Assembly: GCA_963556255.1 (NCBI GenBank)
Contig: OY744613.1
Coordinates: 37,315,555 to 37,379,554 of the forward strand
Source of the DNA: Allolobophora icterica
Lineage: Eukaryota > Annelida > Clitellata > Crassiclitellata > Lumbricidae
Reading direction: 5' to 3'
DNA: 64,000 nucleotides
Part shown: positions 23,686-35,441 of the stretch, in pieces
Numbering within the stretch: position 1 is the stretch's first letter
Layout of the letters: each line of letters opens with the position of its first letter
Program-made: the position numbers and the translations under genes
Notes under the pieces: generated by a model
Database searches by the model: none
Told to the model about the DNA's origin: nothing
Seen by the model: only the letters and a program-made list of their open reading frames with translations

Positions 23686-25906
23686 CAGGAAATATCAGAG
23701 GAGAAGAAATAATGAAATAACGATAGTAATTCTTGTGACCATACAGTGATGTAGGTGCGACTGAGTCGAGTGTTGATCTTAGTATTGGTCGGCTTCTGGT
23801 ATCGTTTCGGCATCTTAAACTCTTCATAGATGTCGTCCCATTTTGGGACCGTGGACTGCGACCTTTGCAGCCTTGTTGGTTCAGTTTCAACCTTTTGATG
23901 CTCCATCCATTTCAAATCCATCGACAGTGGTCTGAGAAGAGCCTGGCTGCTGCTGCTGCTGCCGCCATTCTCCAAGGTCACAGCATGACCTGGGAATGTG
24001 TTGCTGTGTGGCTGATCTCCATCTGTCACACATTGATTCATTTTACAGAAACATGAACCAATGAATCTGGGGAGATGACAATGACTGAATGAGATAACTG
24101 AATGAATCAGTGAATAAACGAGTGAATAGTGACTATTAGTATTACTGTTACAAAAATTGTAACGCATGTAAAGTCATAGAGAAATGCGAATGCAAGGTGC
24201 GGTTAGTCAGCCACCAGGTGAAGAGCAGTTAGATGCATCCAGATGAGTAACGCAATGCATGGATCTGGACATTTAATAAAACACCTTCTCACAAACTTTT
24301 TCACCAAATGCTAAAGAAGTTTCTGTTCAGTTAGTGTTGTGCTCAGTTGTGTCAATGGAAAGTAATCTTCTCAATTTCAAGGATATTCAAGTGATCTTAG
24401 GGGGCAATCTAGGGGGCGCATGATGGAAATTGTCCCACTAGCAAGCAGACCTAAGAAGTTTCTCATGAAATGGCGCTATACATATTATTAATTACATTTA
24501 CAAAAACTTCTTCATTGATTAGAACAAAAGCAGACTCTTAAGCTGACCCAAAGAGGAAGCCAGTGGTATCAAAAGTTCAGTTTTCTTAGCGTCTGCATAT
24601 GAGGGTGGTTGGCTGGTCCTCTGCCTTGCCAACTGTTCAGAGCATTCATTCCAGCTGACTTGGCCAGGGGTGCAAGTGGAGCATACATCTACAAAAATTT
24701 CTATCCTGGCAGGGATTTTAACCTCTGACCTTATGATTGACAGCTCAGCATGCTAACCACTAGACGATTGTGCACTCCAACCACCTGATTAAGTCTGTTT
24801 CTGTTCACTGACAACATTTCAGGTAAGGACTTTGAGGACTCAAACTGAGAGAAGAAATGTTTCCCAATCCAACAGCCACAGTCATTTCGCCCAAAGGCGT
24901 CCTTTAGTCTGTTGTCACTCATTGAAACTGGTGGCCAGTGGCTGTGGGCCCAACAGACATGGCTGTCATTCATCTTAACCATGCATAATCGTACAGATGG
25001 AGAAATGGATGGAAGGTTGAATGGATGGATGCACAGATGGGTGAAGAAATGGATGAAGATAAAATGATAGATGGATGCAGATGATAGATGGTTTGATGAT
25101 TACCCTACACAGATGACATAAATTTTAAGTTTGTCAATAGGCATAATGCCAAAAGCTTCAATAACTGGAGCACGACAGCCTATAGAAGTTCTTTATTTGC
25201 AGGAATTACGGAAAACATTCATAAAACAGCATAGAATGTCAGAGCGTATTTCACAATTGCAAGAGTTCACAATTCTCTTTCTCTATATTCCACTTGGGTG
25301 AAGAATGTCAGCTGAAACATTGAATATCACTGGTATCACAGTATATGTTTGGGTTGCATTCTCTGTTTTGCACTTATCATCACGTTTTATTAAGGGTTGT
25401 GAGTTCTTGACCTGATACAACTGGAATTGGAGTAAACTGGGGTAATTGTAGTAAATGGCCACAGCAGCAAGGCATTTACTCCAATTCCATCAGAATCCAG
25501 TTGTATCGGGTCAAGAACACACAACCTTTAATAAAACATGATGGTAAGAGCAAAACAGAATCCAACCCAAATGCATACTGTGAAACCTAAACAACTTCAG
25601 AGTTTTTCTATACAGGACTTTGCAAAACTTTGCCTTACCTTTGATGTCATCAGCATCTTTTGAATATTTTCCATCATCAGAATCCTTTGAATGGTTCCAA
25701 TCATCAGAATCCTTTGAATGATTCCAATCGAGCGTTGATTCCTCACCGTTTCTTACAACAGAGTCATCATCATATCCATTCGACATTTTCCTTGGGTCTT
25801 CAGGTGCCCACAAAGTGCTTGGTTGACCCACGACCTGGCTTTGGTAGACAGAGTACCAAGTCAACGAACTCATTCGTTTTACCTGGCTGGGCTCGTTCTC
25901 ACTCAT
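13221..25906 (-). CDS. Single-LIM-domain protein, EPLIN/LIMA1-like; 9 (or 10) exons
   Basis: Exons from the start: 25639-25906, 23745-24022, 22567-22691, 21702-21778, 19048-19125, 17207-17331, (optional 15984-16293), 14433-15293, 13221-13739. All phases agree; the main form is 776 residues, the long form 880. The start ATG has an in-frame TAA 10 codons upstream (25934-25936). One LIM domain at about residues 189-240 fits C-X2-C-X17-H-X2-C-X2-C-X2-C-X17-C-X2-H exactly, and its LYEME and LSLSTF..DGQLYC..HF features recall the EPLIN/LIMA1 LIM. The rest is low-complexity and polar, with recurring motifs: EEFKMPK, AKFKNMENM, AKFKELEAM, QFKSMEDL. By family, LIM proteins of this type bind actin or junction partners, but that is inference; the flanking regions matched nothing I remember. 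No transmembrane or signal segment is evident. Confidence 0.85.
14433..15293 (-). CDS. LIM gene long exon
   Basis: Acceptor GCATTGTAG, donor GTAGGA; 287 codons, phase 0 at both ends. Disordered and polar with three W/FK motifs (AFAKFKNMENM, MPPVWDIKSST, LAKFKELEAM). Confidence 0.88.
15984..16293 (-). CDS. LIM gene optional exon
   Basis: Acceptor GTCACAG, donor GTATCT. Open for 103 codons (SVKPIGSSSMIRDVQVQHPK onward), entered in phase 2 and left in phase 0. It fits only if exon 6 uses its downstream donor. Ser/Thr-rich with no recognised domain; could be an alternative exon or chance. Confidence 0.45.
16343..16965. mobile_element. hAT-like element, no clear target duplication
   Basis: Ends are near-inverted: CAGAGGCGGATTAA on the left and TTAATCCGGCCCTG on the right. 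CAG(A/G)G-type ends suit hAT. The flanking 8 bases do not match, so the edges or the class may be wrong. Intronic in the LIM gene. Confidence 0.4.
17207..17331 (-). CDS. LIM gene exon 6
   Basis: Acceptor CTGTGTAG. Encodes EVTLTSITDIKSRFEIPSNH then a charged, coiled-coil-prone EKKAKHQEQQKILQLTED. Two donors overlap (GTGTAT and, two bases later, GTATGC); the first splices in phase 0 to 15293, the second in phase 2 to the optional exon. Confidence 0.8.
17396..17961. mobile_element. hAT MITE with perfect 8-bp target duplication
   Basis: Starts CAGTGGTTCTTAACC and ends GGTTAAGAACCACTG; AGCTAAAT flanks both sides (17388-17395, 17962-17969). Interior holds repeated GTGTGTCGCG boxes and no transposase frame. 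Intronic in the LIM gene. Confidence 0.93.
18850..18926 (+). mobile_element. LINE 3' tail
   Basis: Ends GAAGTGGTGCTTTATAAATG, another copy of the GCTATATAAAT-type tail. Intronic in the LIM gene. Confidence 0.5.
19048..19125 (-). CDS. LIM gene exon 5
   Basis: Acceptor TTTTTCTAG, donor GTACTT. Encodes ISETQMSSALEAKHPSLPDA and QEINK in the only open frame; phases 1 and 1 fit both neighbours. Confidence 0.8.
20757..20840. repeat. (TTG)n/(TTA)n microsatellite
   Basis: About 80 bases of TTG repeat bordered by TTA repeat. Intronic in the LIM gene. Confidence 0.95.
21310..21610 (-). mobile_element. CR1/L2-like LINE fragment
   Basis: Reverse frame reads ANALVSSCLDYCNLFLTGI then LQKL, matching the SRLDYCNSLL block of LINE RT C-termini. 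Confidence 0.65.
21702..21778 (-). CDS. LIM gene exon 4: rest of second zinc finger
   Basis: Acceptor CTGTCAG, donor GTAAGT. Encodes LSTFISIDGQLYCNSHF, giving the last Cys and His ligands with the right spacing to exon 3. Confidence 0.92.
22567..22691 (-). CDS. LIM gene exon 3: first zinc finger
   Basis: Acceptor TTTTCCAG, donor GTCAAA. Encodes GAGSDKCKKCGQRLYEMEK through HRTCFQCSRCQRLL: six of eight LIM zinc ligands. Confidence 0.92.
23641..23687. repeat. (TA)n microsatellite
   Basis: TA repeat with one CATA interruption, just downstream of the exon-2 donor of the LIM gene. Confidence 0.95.
23745..24022 (-). CDS. LIM gene exon 2
   Basis: Acceptor GTGTGACAG, donor GTATGG; 2+276 bases. Serine run from an AGC repeat, then the first FK motif, WDDIYEEFKMPKRYQKP. 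A (TA)n tract sits about 60 bases downstream of the donor. Confidence 0.83.
24565..24785 (-). mobile_element. tRNA-derived SINE, copy A
   Basis: On the reverse strand it opens with a tRNA-like head: box A-like CGTCTAGTGGTTAGCATG and box B-like GAGGTTAAAATCCC, then a body shared with 44985-45170. Not a real tRNA gene: the acceptor stem is not intact. Intronic in the LIM gene. Confidence 0.65.
25332..25587. mobile_element. Fold-back element with arms of about 95 bp
   Basis: 25332-25427 is a near-perfect reverse complement of 25496-25587, around a spacer of roughly 70 bases. Matching stretches include TTGGGTTG, GTTTTATTAA and TTCTTGACC(T/C)GATACAACTGGA. It ends about 50 bases from exon 1 of the LIM gene. 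Confidence 0.8.
25639..25906 (-). CDS. LIM gene exon 1 (start codon)
   Basis: Starts MSENEPSQVKRMSS; donor GTAAGG. Residues 58-90 or so are three acidic tandem repeats: DWNHSKDSD twice and a diverged GKYSKDADD. Ends in phase 1. Confidence 0.85.
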
Positions 25907-25939
25907 GACACGTTTTCTCCAAGAGCCTACTATTTAAAC

Positions 25940-27290
25940 TACACTTGGCTAACGGCCTAGCAATCCAAACTCTGGCCTGATGCCAGTTTCAACAAGAAAA
26001 CTGGTAATATATTTGGAAACTGAAGTCTATAAATCTGTAATTGTGATCAAGTGTCTTTATGGCAACCTGAACGCTTCACAGCCAAGAACGGAATGTTGAC
26101 TTTGCATGACACTACAGGAGCGACGGTTTTGTCTCACATCAATTCATTTTCCACTAAACATCATCTTCAAGTGAAGTTGCATTTAAGAGCAATTGAATAT
26201 GAGGAGTCTAGGTTGTTGCCAATCTCCTTGATCTCTGTTACTCAACATATCATGCATATTCAGGTCAGGCCTCTTGCAAGGAACTTGAACCGGTTAAGCC
26301 AAGGCAGACACTTTAGCAGACCAATGGAGGGTAGTCCATTCAGTTTTCGATCAACTAAGCTTAGCAATGGCTTGAACTATGCCTATGCAAACATGTAATT
26401 GATGTAGGGAAAAGTAACTGAAATCTACAAAGGGCTTTAAGAACCATTTGGTAAGGTGGAAGTGAGGGCCGAGAAAATGTCCAAAGCATTTTATCAACAG
26501 AGCGCAAGTGATTACCTTACAGCAAAGCAGTCTCTTGTAATGTATAACTCTGTTACTAAAATAAGTAATTGTTTAATATAATTAACATTATTTCCAATTA
26601 CATGGTTCTTTTTATCATCATGTGGAGTTGTAATTCAGTATCTGCCTAAGATCTGACTTGACAACCTAAATGCTTCACAACCAAGAACTGACTTTGCAGA
26701 AGGACTTAGCAAATACATAACTAATTAAATTAAATTACACTCACTCATTCAGAACATAAGCCACTAGTTCAGCAAAATGTCCTTTCTGAGCAAAGTCTCC
26801 TGTTGCTCTCCTTTAGCTATGGGCCATGAAAGCAATTGCCAAAAAACGGTATAAATCCAGCTAGATCAACGAATGCTGCACTCTGCAGTATGTATCCGAC
26901 CATAGAGTGCATTTGCAGGACGTCACAGAGAATGTGAAGACCTGTTGGTTACATGTTCCCAGACAGAGAGCAAACATCTCTCTCTTGCATTGAATTATCC
27001 TTAGACTGGAACAGCCTTCCACTAAAAATGTGAATTACTCACAAATTATCTAAAGATATTTTCAGCTTATCTTAAGATGCACTCTGTAGATCTGTTAGAC
27101 AGCTGTGCCATTGCTACATTCATAAAATGCACTCTATCCGGTACATCTACCATTCCACAGAATTTCCATCAACAAGTCCAACCTTTGCAACAAAGCTTAT
27201 CACGCTGTATCCAATCCACCGCCTTTACATGTACATGTCTCATGTCTTTCAACTTAACTTGAGGCGTTTCTTGAAAGAAGAAGAGGAGTT
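25940..27290. other. Upstream flank of LIM gene, unassigned
   Basis: No gene recognised. A 115-codon forward frame at 26051-26398 has no motif I know and no splice context. A short phrase near 26060-26105 (CTTCACA(G/A)CCAAGAAC) recurs at 26673-26700. No TATA box or Inr is convincing. Confidence 0.4.
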
Positions 27291-27294
27291 TAAG

Positions 27295-27960
27295 CAATGA
27301 ACAAACATTGGTAGTCAATTCCATTCCATTCCCTGGATGCAGCAACATGGAATGCACGAGAACCCATAACAGCACTAAATCGAGGCTCAACCAAAAGACC
27401 CGTAACCGAAGATCGCAGACTGTGTGGCGGGATGTATGGAGAAATTAGGGGTTGAAGGTAGATAGGAGTGCTCGTTTTGAGGGTTGTATAGGTCAGACAG
27501 GTCAATTTAAATCTTATTCTAAATTTGACAGGAAGCCAATGCAGCTGACTGAGCAGAGTTAAGGAGTTTGAACGAGAAGATGCATGCAACACCATGCAAG
27601 CCAGAGAATTTTGGATGTGTTGAAGCTAAGCCTATTGACGTTAAGATCTGACATGCCTGCAACCACAGAGTTGGCACAATCAAGGCAAGTGCAGACAAGA
27701 GAGCAGGCTATGGTCTGTGACATGTCTTTGGTAAGAGCAGACATTATGTGACATATTGCCCTGATGAAACCAGATTTGCAAAGGTTTGTTATGTGGGATT
27801 GGAATGTGAATGTACATAGTGACCCCAAGTGTTTTGACAGTCCTTGGCAGTGGAACAACAGTACCAGCAAGGTCAACACTGGAATGAGAAGGGAAACAGC
27901 GCAGTCATTGGCATGAGCCAAACATGATTGCTTCAGACTTATCAGTGTTTATGGCCAGAC
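27295..27960 (-). mobile_element. CR1/L2-like LINE RT C-terminal relic
   Basis: Reverse strand gives LSQLHWLPVKFRIRFKL, IYLQPLISPYIPPHSLRSS and AFHVAASREWN(G), the canonical C-terminal block order. Frameshifted upstream. The part at 27556-27690 is nearly identical to 36010-36136. Confidence 0.85.
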
Positions 27961-30900
27961 CATTGAAGCACAGCTAAGCATGCACTGAAGAGAGGCACTC
28001 TTCCAGTATTACTTTATTACATGTACTTTTCTTTGGGTTAATCATCCATATTAACGAAACAAATTACATCAAAATATGGGCAAAAAAAACTCCAGTTACT
28101 TGGAAGAAATATGGCAGATGAGAACATTTATGCAAATTATAAATTAAATTACAGAATTTTTAGTCTCGAGATGAAAAAAGACTGCCGATGTTTGGCAACA
28201 AGGCCAATTAACACAGACCCTTCACAAAGTGACAAATTGAAACATCGCTATCACCCATATCACCCACAATAGGCTATTGAGTTAATACTTTTGATTTCTG
28301 TTGATAACTTATTAAGTGAGATAAACTGATTGACTGCACAGCCATCAGTTTACCCACTGACACTGTTGAAAGTGACTTCCGGCTAGAGAAAATTGCTAGA
28401 AATAGGTTGCTTATAAATACCTGACAATTAACTACCCGGTAAGCAGAATTTGCTTCACTAAAATGTTAAATAAAAAGTGTGTGATGTTAAAGCTCAAGAA
28501 GATACTCATTAAATAATTGTCAATTTAAGTAAGGTAGATGCAACTAGCTCTTAGGAACTCTAGCCTCCAAAGGAGATGATTAAATACTTGTAGCCAGGAA
28601 ATGTTTTGTACAACGTTTAATTGGTTTTGCAATGTGCCAATGTCATTGACAAGAACCATTAAGTATGCCCATCTGACAAAATATTATCAACTTAATACAG
28701 ATTATCTTCCTTTTCATATCTATGAAATTGATCAAGCTAAAATTAATCAATGAGTTGAAACAATCTTCAAGAAAAATCAATGGAAACAATGTTGCTGCCC
28801 TTGAGGGAAATAGATTTCCTCAACAGGTCTGCTGAAGTTGATGTACAGTGGCATAAGTTAGATCAGAGCAGGACATCTAAAGAGGTTTAGTTAACATTCG
28901 GGTTCCTGAAGTGTAAATTTTAGCCCTTAATCCCAGAAATGTAAATGAAATGCACATGCAAATAGTGCACATGTGCTAAATTGATCTGGTTTGCTGCAGT
29001 GGTGCTGCTGGTGATGTGTAGGACGTCTGTCTGAGAGAGAGAAGACCCTGGCCAGAATACTTGTAGTTAGTGAGGAACAGATAAGTAAGTATTACAGATA
29101 AGGCAGAGTATAAAGCAGAGTGATTGTGTTCTCTTTAAAGGGAAGGAGCGAAGATCCAGTGAAAGACTAACCGTAGTTCATTTTGTTTGAACTGAAGGAG
29201 CAATCATTCTTCAGTGTCACTTCAAGTGGCAAGAGACCTATTTGGTTAATGGCCACTTTTGCCATGGATAAGGTGGTTATATTATATATTTTTCTGGTAG
29301 CAAAACCTGTGTTGCTGAATTGATTTAGTTTTTAGAATTAGTTGACCAAAGTGTGTATACACCAGCGTGTATATAAGCCTAGTAACTGCAATATACTGCT
29401 AGTAACTGCAACACAGCAGTATATTTAGAGTTGTGTTGGAGAGTTGACTGCTTGTATAAAATTAGATAAGATGTATTCCACTTCCAGTTCGGAAAATTCT
29501 CCTACTGTGTCCCATAATAGATTTTCATGGTATGGGGTAAACTCCCCAAAGCTAAACTCCAACTCATTGGCCATGGGTCACTGCATAACCCTGCGATGCA
29601 GCAGTCATCGGGAATCGAGGATCGAGGAAAATGCGAGCTGATGGTAAAAACCATGTTCACAGTTTCTGGAGAATGTAGGTACCATCAAAGAAGAAGAGCA
29701 AAGAAGCTTAGATGAACCCAACACCAAGCAGTTCTTTGCAGATCATAGAAGACAATGCATCCAGAAATCCCTCTGCCACCGAGTCTGTGGAGGATTACAC
29801 TGTCTGCAGCTGGCAATTGGTCATACAGTAGAATGGCCATTGGCCAAGCACCAATCCATGGACTCTCTCCTGGCCTTTATTATCCAGTTAATAAGCTGAA
29901 ACCCTTTACAACAGACAAGGTTACGTATGAGACTCCAACAACAAACAGAATGAAAATTATCAAGCAGAACTCACAAGTGACCAACTAATTGATCAAAAAA
30001 GACATGCTTTAGGAACATGTCTCAGCTTGTCTGCACCACATGCACACAGATTAAGCATGACTGCTGCATATGTGGTAGGTACACATAAAACAGACAACAG
30101 AAGTGATGCATCCATAAATTATTTAGACTATTTAACCCCAATGCAATTAAATCAAAATCTGCATACTATCATAGACAGGCCTCACCATTGTAGCGCAGTA
30201 TATTATAATTTATGTGTAGTAGGCCATACGTACCATACAGCCAAACATATAACTGTACTTAAGCATAAGTGTTGGTAGTTTTATTTGCAAATAAGTATTA
30301 AAACTCATAAATACTTTTAACAAGTATCAATTCACCCGTTTTTAGTATTTTTACTTCGCTACAACTATCACTTACACGTTCGTTACAGAGTACCACTTAA
30401 ATTTTATGAAAGAGCAAGCACTGTTTACTCAAACAGCAATGAACATCTGTGAAGAATATTTATTGCTTGGTCACCGTCACAAAAGAGCACCTGTAAATTT
30501 GCCTCTTATAACTTATAACGTTGTTAGCTGTCAACACAAACCATTACGTTTGCTTCATGAGATATTAGTGCTGTAATGTAATGTAAATCTCATAAATTTT
30601 TCAGAGCCACATCAGGGAACCAGTTTATTCACTGGCCTATTTCAAAACAAGTCCGCAATAACCAAGTTGTTTGGTCCAATTCGGTGCCAGGTCAGAATCT
30701 GGGAGCTAAACAATAGGAGACAGCATGGTGCTATGGTGGAAATCATTGATGTGGTGGTTGTAGGGTGGCAAAGGAGTAGAATCAGGATAGGACAGTTTGA
30801 AAAGTTCCGTTTCCAGTCGTCAGTGGCTATTTAATGAGGAAAACATTTCTTACAAGAATGCTTTATTTTCTATAAACTATTATGTAAACCAAAGTGCGGT

Positions 30901-30980
30901 ATAAGCAGTTGGTACTAATAAAGAATATATTTACTTACTTACTTTACTTACAGTAGAGAGGACAAGTGCAGGAAAGGTGA
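27960..30980. other. Unassigned intergenic DNA
   Basis: About 3 kb with only short frames (29444-29641, 30027-30278) that carry no motif I recognise. Nothing supported as a gene. Confidence 0.4.
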
Positions 30981-30984
30981 GATT

Positions 30985-31400
30985 GACAGATGAAATAGGA
31001 TGAGCTAACTGGTAGTTCATTTGGGAGTTCATTCCAAAGAACTGGTGCAGCATAGATTAAGGAGTGATTGCAGAATTTCAGAGAGGAGATTGGAAGCTGA
31101 GATATAGAAAGGTATGATGAGGAATTATATTTGGGTAGTTGAATGGTGAGTAGTTGGTAGATGTAAGAGGGTTGAGAGGTTTCAAAGGCATGTAGGTAAG
31201 ATATTACAATTTTGCAATATATGCACTGAAAGTGATTTGAGAAGAGAGGTTTGTCATTATTTCTGGGAGTTTTGGTGACTGCACGGGCAAGTGTGTTCTA
31301 GACCGGGTTTAGGCGTTTTCTTTGAGAAGAGTCGATGCTGTAGAAAAGGGAGTTACAGTAGTTGAGATTTTGGGAATGGACAAGTGAGGTGGCTGTTATG
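30985..31400 (-). mobile_element. LINE RT C-terminal relic
   Basis: Reverse strand reads RLNPV.NTLARAVTKTP, ETSQPSYIYQLLTIQ, ISSLKFCNHSLIYAAPVLWN and ELP: the conserved end of a CR1/Rex-type RT with several disruptions. Confidence 0.75.
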
Positions 31401-32001
31401 CATGCAGTCTTGTAATCAATTTCTGGCCTTAGCTCTTATGCCTGTTACTCTGTTTGAACCCATATTCTCATCACTGTCATATTTATGACAGCACATATCT
31501 TAGCTAGATGGATTAGCAATTAATTGGCACTCAGTTGTTCATATTTAAGATATCAGTGCTATCAATTTATATACATACTGTACCAGTGCTGTTCACCTGC
31601 CAAAGTTTTAGATATGCACCCTTATGGAATTCGAACAGGTAGCTGTGAAATGTGTCCACTGGACCACACAGGAAGCCAAAGAAACATAAGGAAATGGTTG
31701 TCCAAAGTCCATGAAAAGTTTATGTCCAGTGGGTTGCTGGACTGAATTTCCTACCAAGCATCAGCCCTCAACAATAACTATTAAGTTTTGTTGTTTTCTT
31801 ATACATTCTCTATGTATGGCAGTACTGCTGAACAAAAGTGTATCAAACCAACGAATTTAATGCCATTTTCGTGAAATAATGCTGGGAGTAAAAGGGTTAA
31901 GTAGAAATTTGTAAAGTACTTTACTTTTACTTAGCTACTTAAAGTTAAGTTAACTTTAACTGAATTACTTTCCCCCATACTCTGGTAACATGGCATATAT
32001 G

Positions 32002-32393
32002 CAGTGTGAGAATTGTAGAAAGAGACTGGGGTTAGACTTTGATGAGTTTGATCCATGCAGACTTGAATATTTCATCCATATTTTGCACACTGAGAAATGC
32101 AAAAATGCAATAGAAAGCTTAAACTCCTTAAAGTGATGACATCACCACATTCAGTACCGGTAGTATACAATTCACATGGTCACAAATCTCACAATAAACT
32201 AGAGCATTACTTTATTACTAACCCACAAAGTGAATTGTTAAACAAAATGCTAAAATATATGCACAATATAATCACACTAACACAACTGAGGGTTAGAAAC
32301 GACCCTCCTGGGGTGTCCAATGAAGACTTAACCGTGGGGGTCCTAAGAATGACTAAGGGTTTGAACCCCAAAGCCCTGACAATTCTCACCCTG
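32002..32393. mobile_element. hAT MITE, copy 1
   Basis: Starts CAGTGTGAGAATTGT and ends ACAATTCTCACCCTG (near-inverted). Flanked by CATATATG and CATGTATG, 7 of 8 matching. Same family and orientation as 36909-37399. Confidence 0.85.
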
Positions 32394-32889
32394 CATGTAT
32401 GTGGTCTGTGCAGTACTAGTGAACATAATATATATCACATGTGACTTCATTTTCTGCTCCTCCAGTTCTCTTTTGCCACATGACATTATACACCAATATT
32501 ATCATATAACAAAATTATCCTACAGTAACATTATCATAGTAATTTGCTGCTAACATTGTTCTTGTCATTACAGTTATACGTGACACAACAGAAATTCGGA
32601 GCTTAGAGGTCAGATACTAGAAGTCATAGGTAAAAGGTCACAACAAGAACGTCAGAATTAAGAATTTCTAATCACAGGTTAACTGTCAGAAGTTGGATGC
32701 AGAAACTGAAAATAAGAAATAAGAAACGACACCGGGAAGCTTTGCATTTTCTGCAAGTGTAACGAGTGTCGTGGACAGCACAGCTGATGAATGCTTCATC
32801 ATTACATTAGTCATCCATGCACATGTGCTGTGCATGCCAAATAACAGAAAAGAACTGATGCCTCAACCAAAGCAAAGTGCCATATTAAC

Positions 32890-34885
32890 TGATACATAGA
32901 AGCACAGACATCTTCTTCCTCTGCACTCTCCCCACTCATGCATCAGTCTGACCAAACTCTGGTTCAACTCAGAATGTGGAGCTACACGCAGAGTGGTTAG
33001 ATGCATCGAGCATCTCTTCAGGAGGACCAGCCTGGCCAGCGATCGTGCTAAAAGGATCCGACTTCTTTGTGACAAACACAACTTCTTTCAGGGCAAGGAG
33101 CAGTATTATTGGGAGGATCAAGTTGCTCGTCATTCAGGCAAATAGCAATTGGCTCTGGACTGATCTTTTGTCCATGCTCGGCCACAACAGTACCACTGTG
33201 AGCCCAACTTTTACCGCTGACGAATATGTGCCCTACCTAGACAGGAAGGTCGCTGATGTCTGATGTCCTACAGAGGGCTTCCCTCCGCCAGAATACACCA
33301 AGACATAGCACCATATAGATGTTTTCAGATCAGTTACCTCCTCCGACTAACTTCTCCTGTCTTCACCGTCAAACATGTGTTTGCTTGACCCGGTCCCGAC
33401 CTTTCTTCTTCAGGAATTTGTCGACGAGCTGCTTCCATTGCAATATTTCACTTTCTGAAGGGCATTTACCATGCAGTCAAAAGCGGGCCATCATACGACC
33501 TTATCTCGAGAGGCCTAGACTGGATCAAAAAGACATCATTAACTGACACCCTAGCACTCAAACTCTCGTTTCTTTCTAAGATCATCGAGAAAGTAGTCGC
33601 AAAGCAGCAGGCTGAGACTATCTAGACATGCACTCATGCTAAAGGGTCAGTCTGGTTTTAGGAAGGGCCACTCTACTGAGAAGCTTCTTCTTCGACTCAG
33701 TTCCAACATCTACGACACTATCGATGCTGGGAGAGTCACGTTACTTGCCTCAATCGATGTCAGCATGGAGTTTGACACCATCGACCACACCATCCTTTTG
33801 ACCAATCTCAGCACCTCCTATGTCTTTGCTGGCAGGTCGCTTGACTGGATGAGCTCATTGCTTGACGGACGGACATTGAGAGTCGAGATTGGCTCAGACA
33901 TGTCAGCCTGGGTCTTGGTTTTGTGTGTTGTACCTCTGGGATCCGTACTGGGACAACTCCTCTACATCCTGTATGCTGTGAACCATAACCCAAATCATCA
34001 TAGCCCTTGGTGCACTGGTTCATCATTATGCTCACAACGTGCAGACATGCCATACGTGATCTGTCACCTGTTTGACGCTCTCTATTGCATTTTTAGGATT
34101 CTGGAGGCAATTGCTAGCATTAAATCCTGATGTCCTCCAACTGGCTTTGGCTAAACTCTGTGAAAATGCAGTTCATCTTTTTCAGATCTCGACACAGGCT
34201 ATCAAACACTGATAAGACTGCAATCCTGACATCATTTCCGAACTGGGAATGATGCACGTTGTTCACAATCTGGGCGTTCTTATGGATGAGCAGCTGACGA
34301 TGGCTGACCACTTCAATTCACTGTGTAGAACCTGCTTTTACGAACTGCATCAGATCAAAGTCATACGTCATAATCCGTCACACAAAGCTGCCGTCACTTT
34401 GGTCCATTCTTTCATCATGATGTGTCTGGACTACTGCAACTCAGTCCTGGTAGGCCTTCCTCATTTTTGTATTCGTCAGTTTCAGTCCATCCTTGATTGC
34501 ACTGCCCAGGTCATGGCCAACATTGCAAGATTCTCATTCATATCAGCGTACATGCATGACACATTGCATTGGCTCGCTGTTGGGAAGAGAATACAATACA
34601 GTTTAAACTGCTTCTCAAGGGCCAGGCCTCGATCGCTTACTTGGCACCAGACTACATCTCGGAGCTCCTCACACCGGTCTCACGCTGTCCGAGCTGCGCC
34701 AGCTGTGTTCTGCTTCCCATGGCTAGTTCATGGTCATGCGCTCTAGCAAGTCGGTGTGAGCTGGGCGCGCCTTTTCCTCTCTGGAACAATCTACCACCAG
34801 ACATACCAACACTAGCATCTTTAACAGTTCAGGAAACGTTTTCTGCTCGACTTAAGACACGTTATGTTCGGTGATTCCTATGTAG
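32890..34885 (+). mobile_element. CR1-like LINE, RT region, degenerate
   Basis: Reading across frames gives QSGFRKGHSTEKLLLRLSS, LLASIDVSMEFDTIDHTILL, LDWMSSLLDGRTLRV, VVPLGSVLGQLLYILY, LGVLMDEQLTMADH, CLDYCNSVLVGLP, LHWLAVGKRIQ and PLWNNLPPDIPTL, the full RT block order from fingers to C-terminus. FDTIDH is RT motif A; the motif C FADD box is degraded. Many stops and shifts: inactive. Confidence 0.92.
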
Positions 34886-35441
34886 CCGTGCCAGAAGGCC
34901 CTTGTGAGTTACTTAAAGACTGCTGTACAAGTTCTCTGATACATGCATACATAAACAGATACATAAATAACAGCAATTCATCCAATTATTTCAGAAATCT
35001 GACAATTAATGCACACATCAGATCAGAGGATCAGTAACAGTGTTCAAATGATACATGCATTTAAGGTTCAAACATTTGCATACAGTACCTTCTTCAAAGT
35101 ACTGCTTTGCACACTGCACAGTGCTTACCATGTGGTAAGGTATAACTAGATGGAGTTAACCACTGGAGTTCTTATGGACTCTCCATATGATTTGTAAAGT
35201 TACACATTTAATTCTAAATAGTTTAAGATATTTGTATCTTTAGCATATGCACTTTTATTAACTTCCACTAAGAAACAAAAACTTCCTACCAAACCGTGTC
35301 TCATGTGTAACTGTCAATTCAAGCGCTGGAGTTATGGTTGAAACATGGAGACCCAACAACCAAGAGTAATTTTGTTTTATTTCCGTCTACTATAGAAAGA
35401 ATGGATTAATTGGTAAATTGAAATAATTTTATTTTTTACAG

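Noticed and set aside
24725..24785. Possible tRNA gene on the reverse strand
   Set aside because: Box A and B are present but the arms do not pair and the sequence runs into a SINE body.
26051..26398. 115-codon forward frame upstream of the LIM gene
   Set aside because: No motif recognised, no splice or start context, and no codon pattern separating it from neighbouring DNA.
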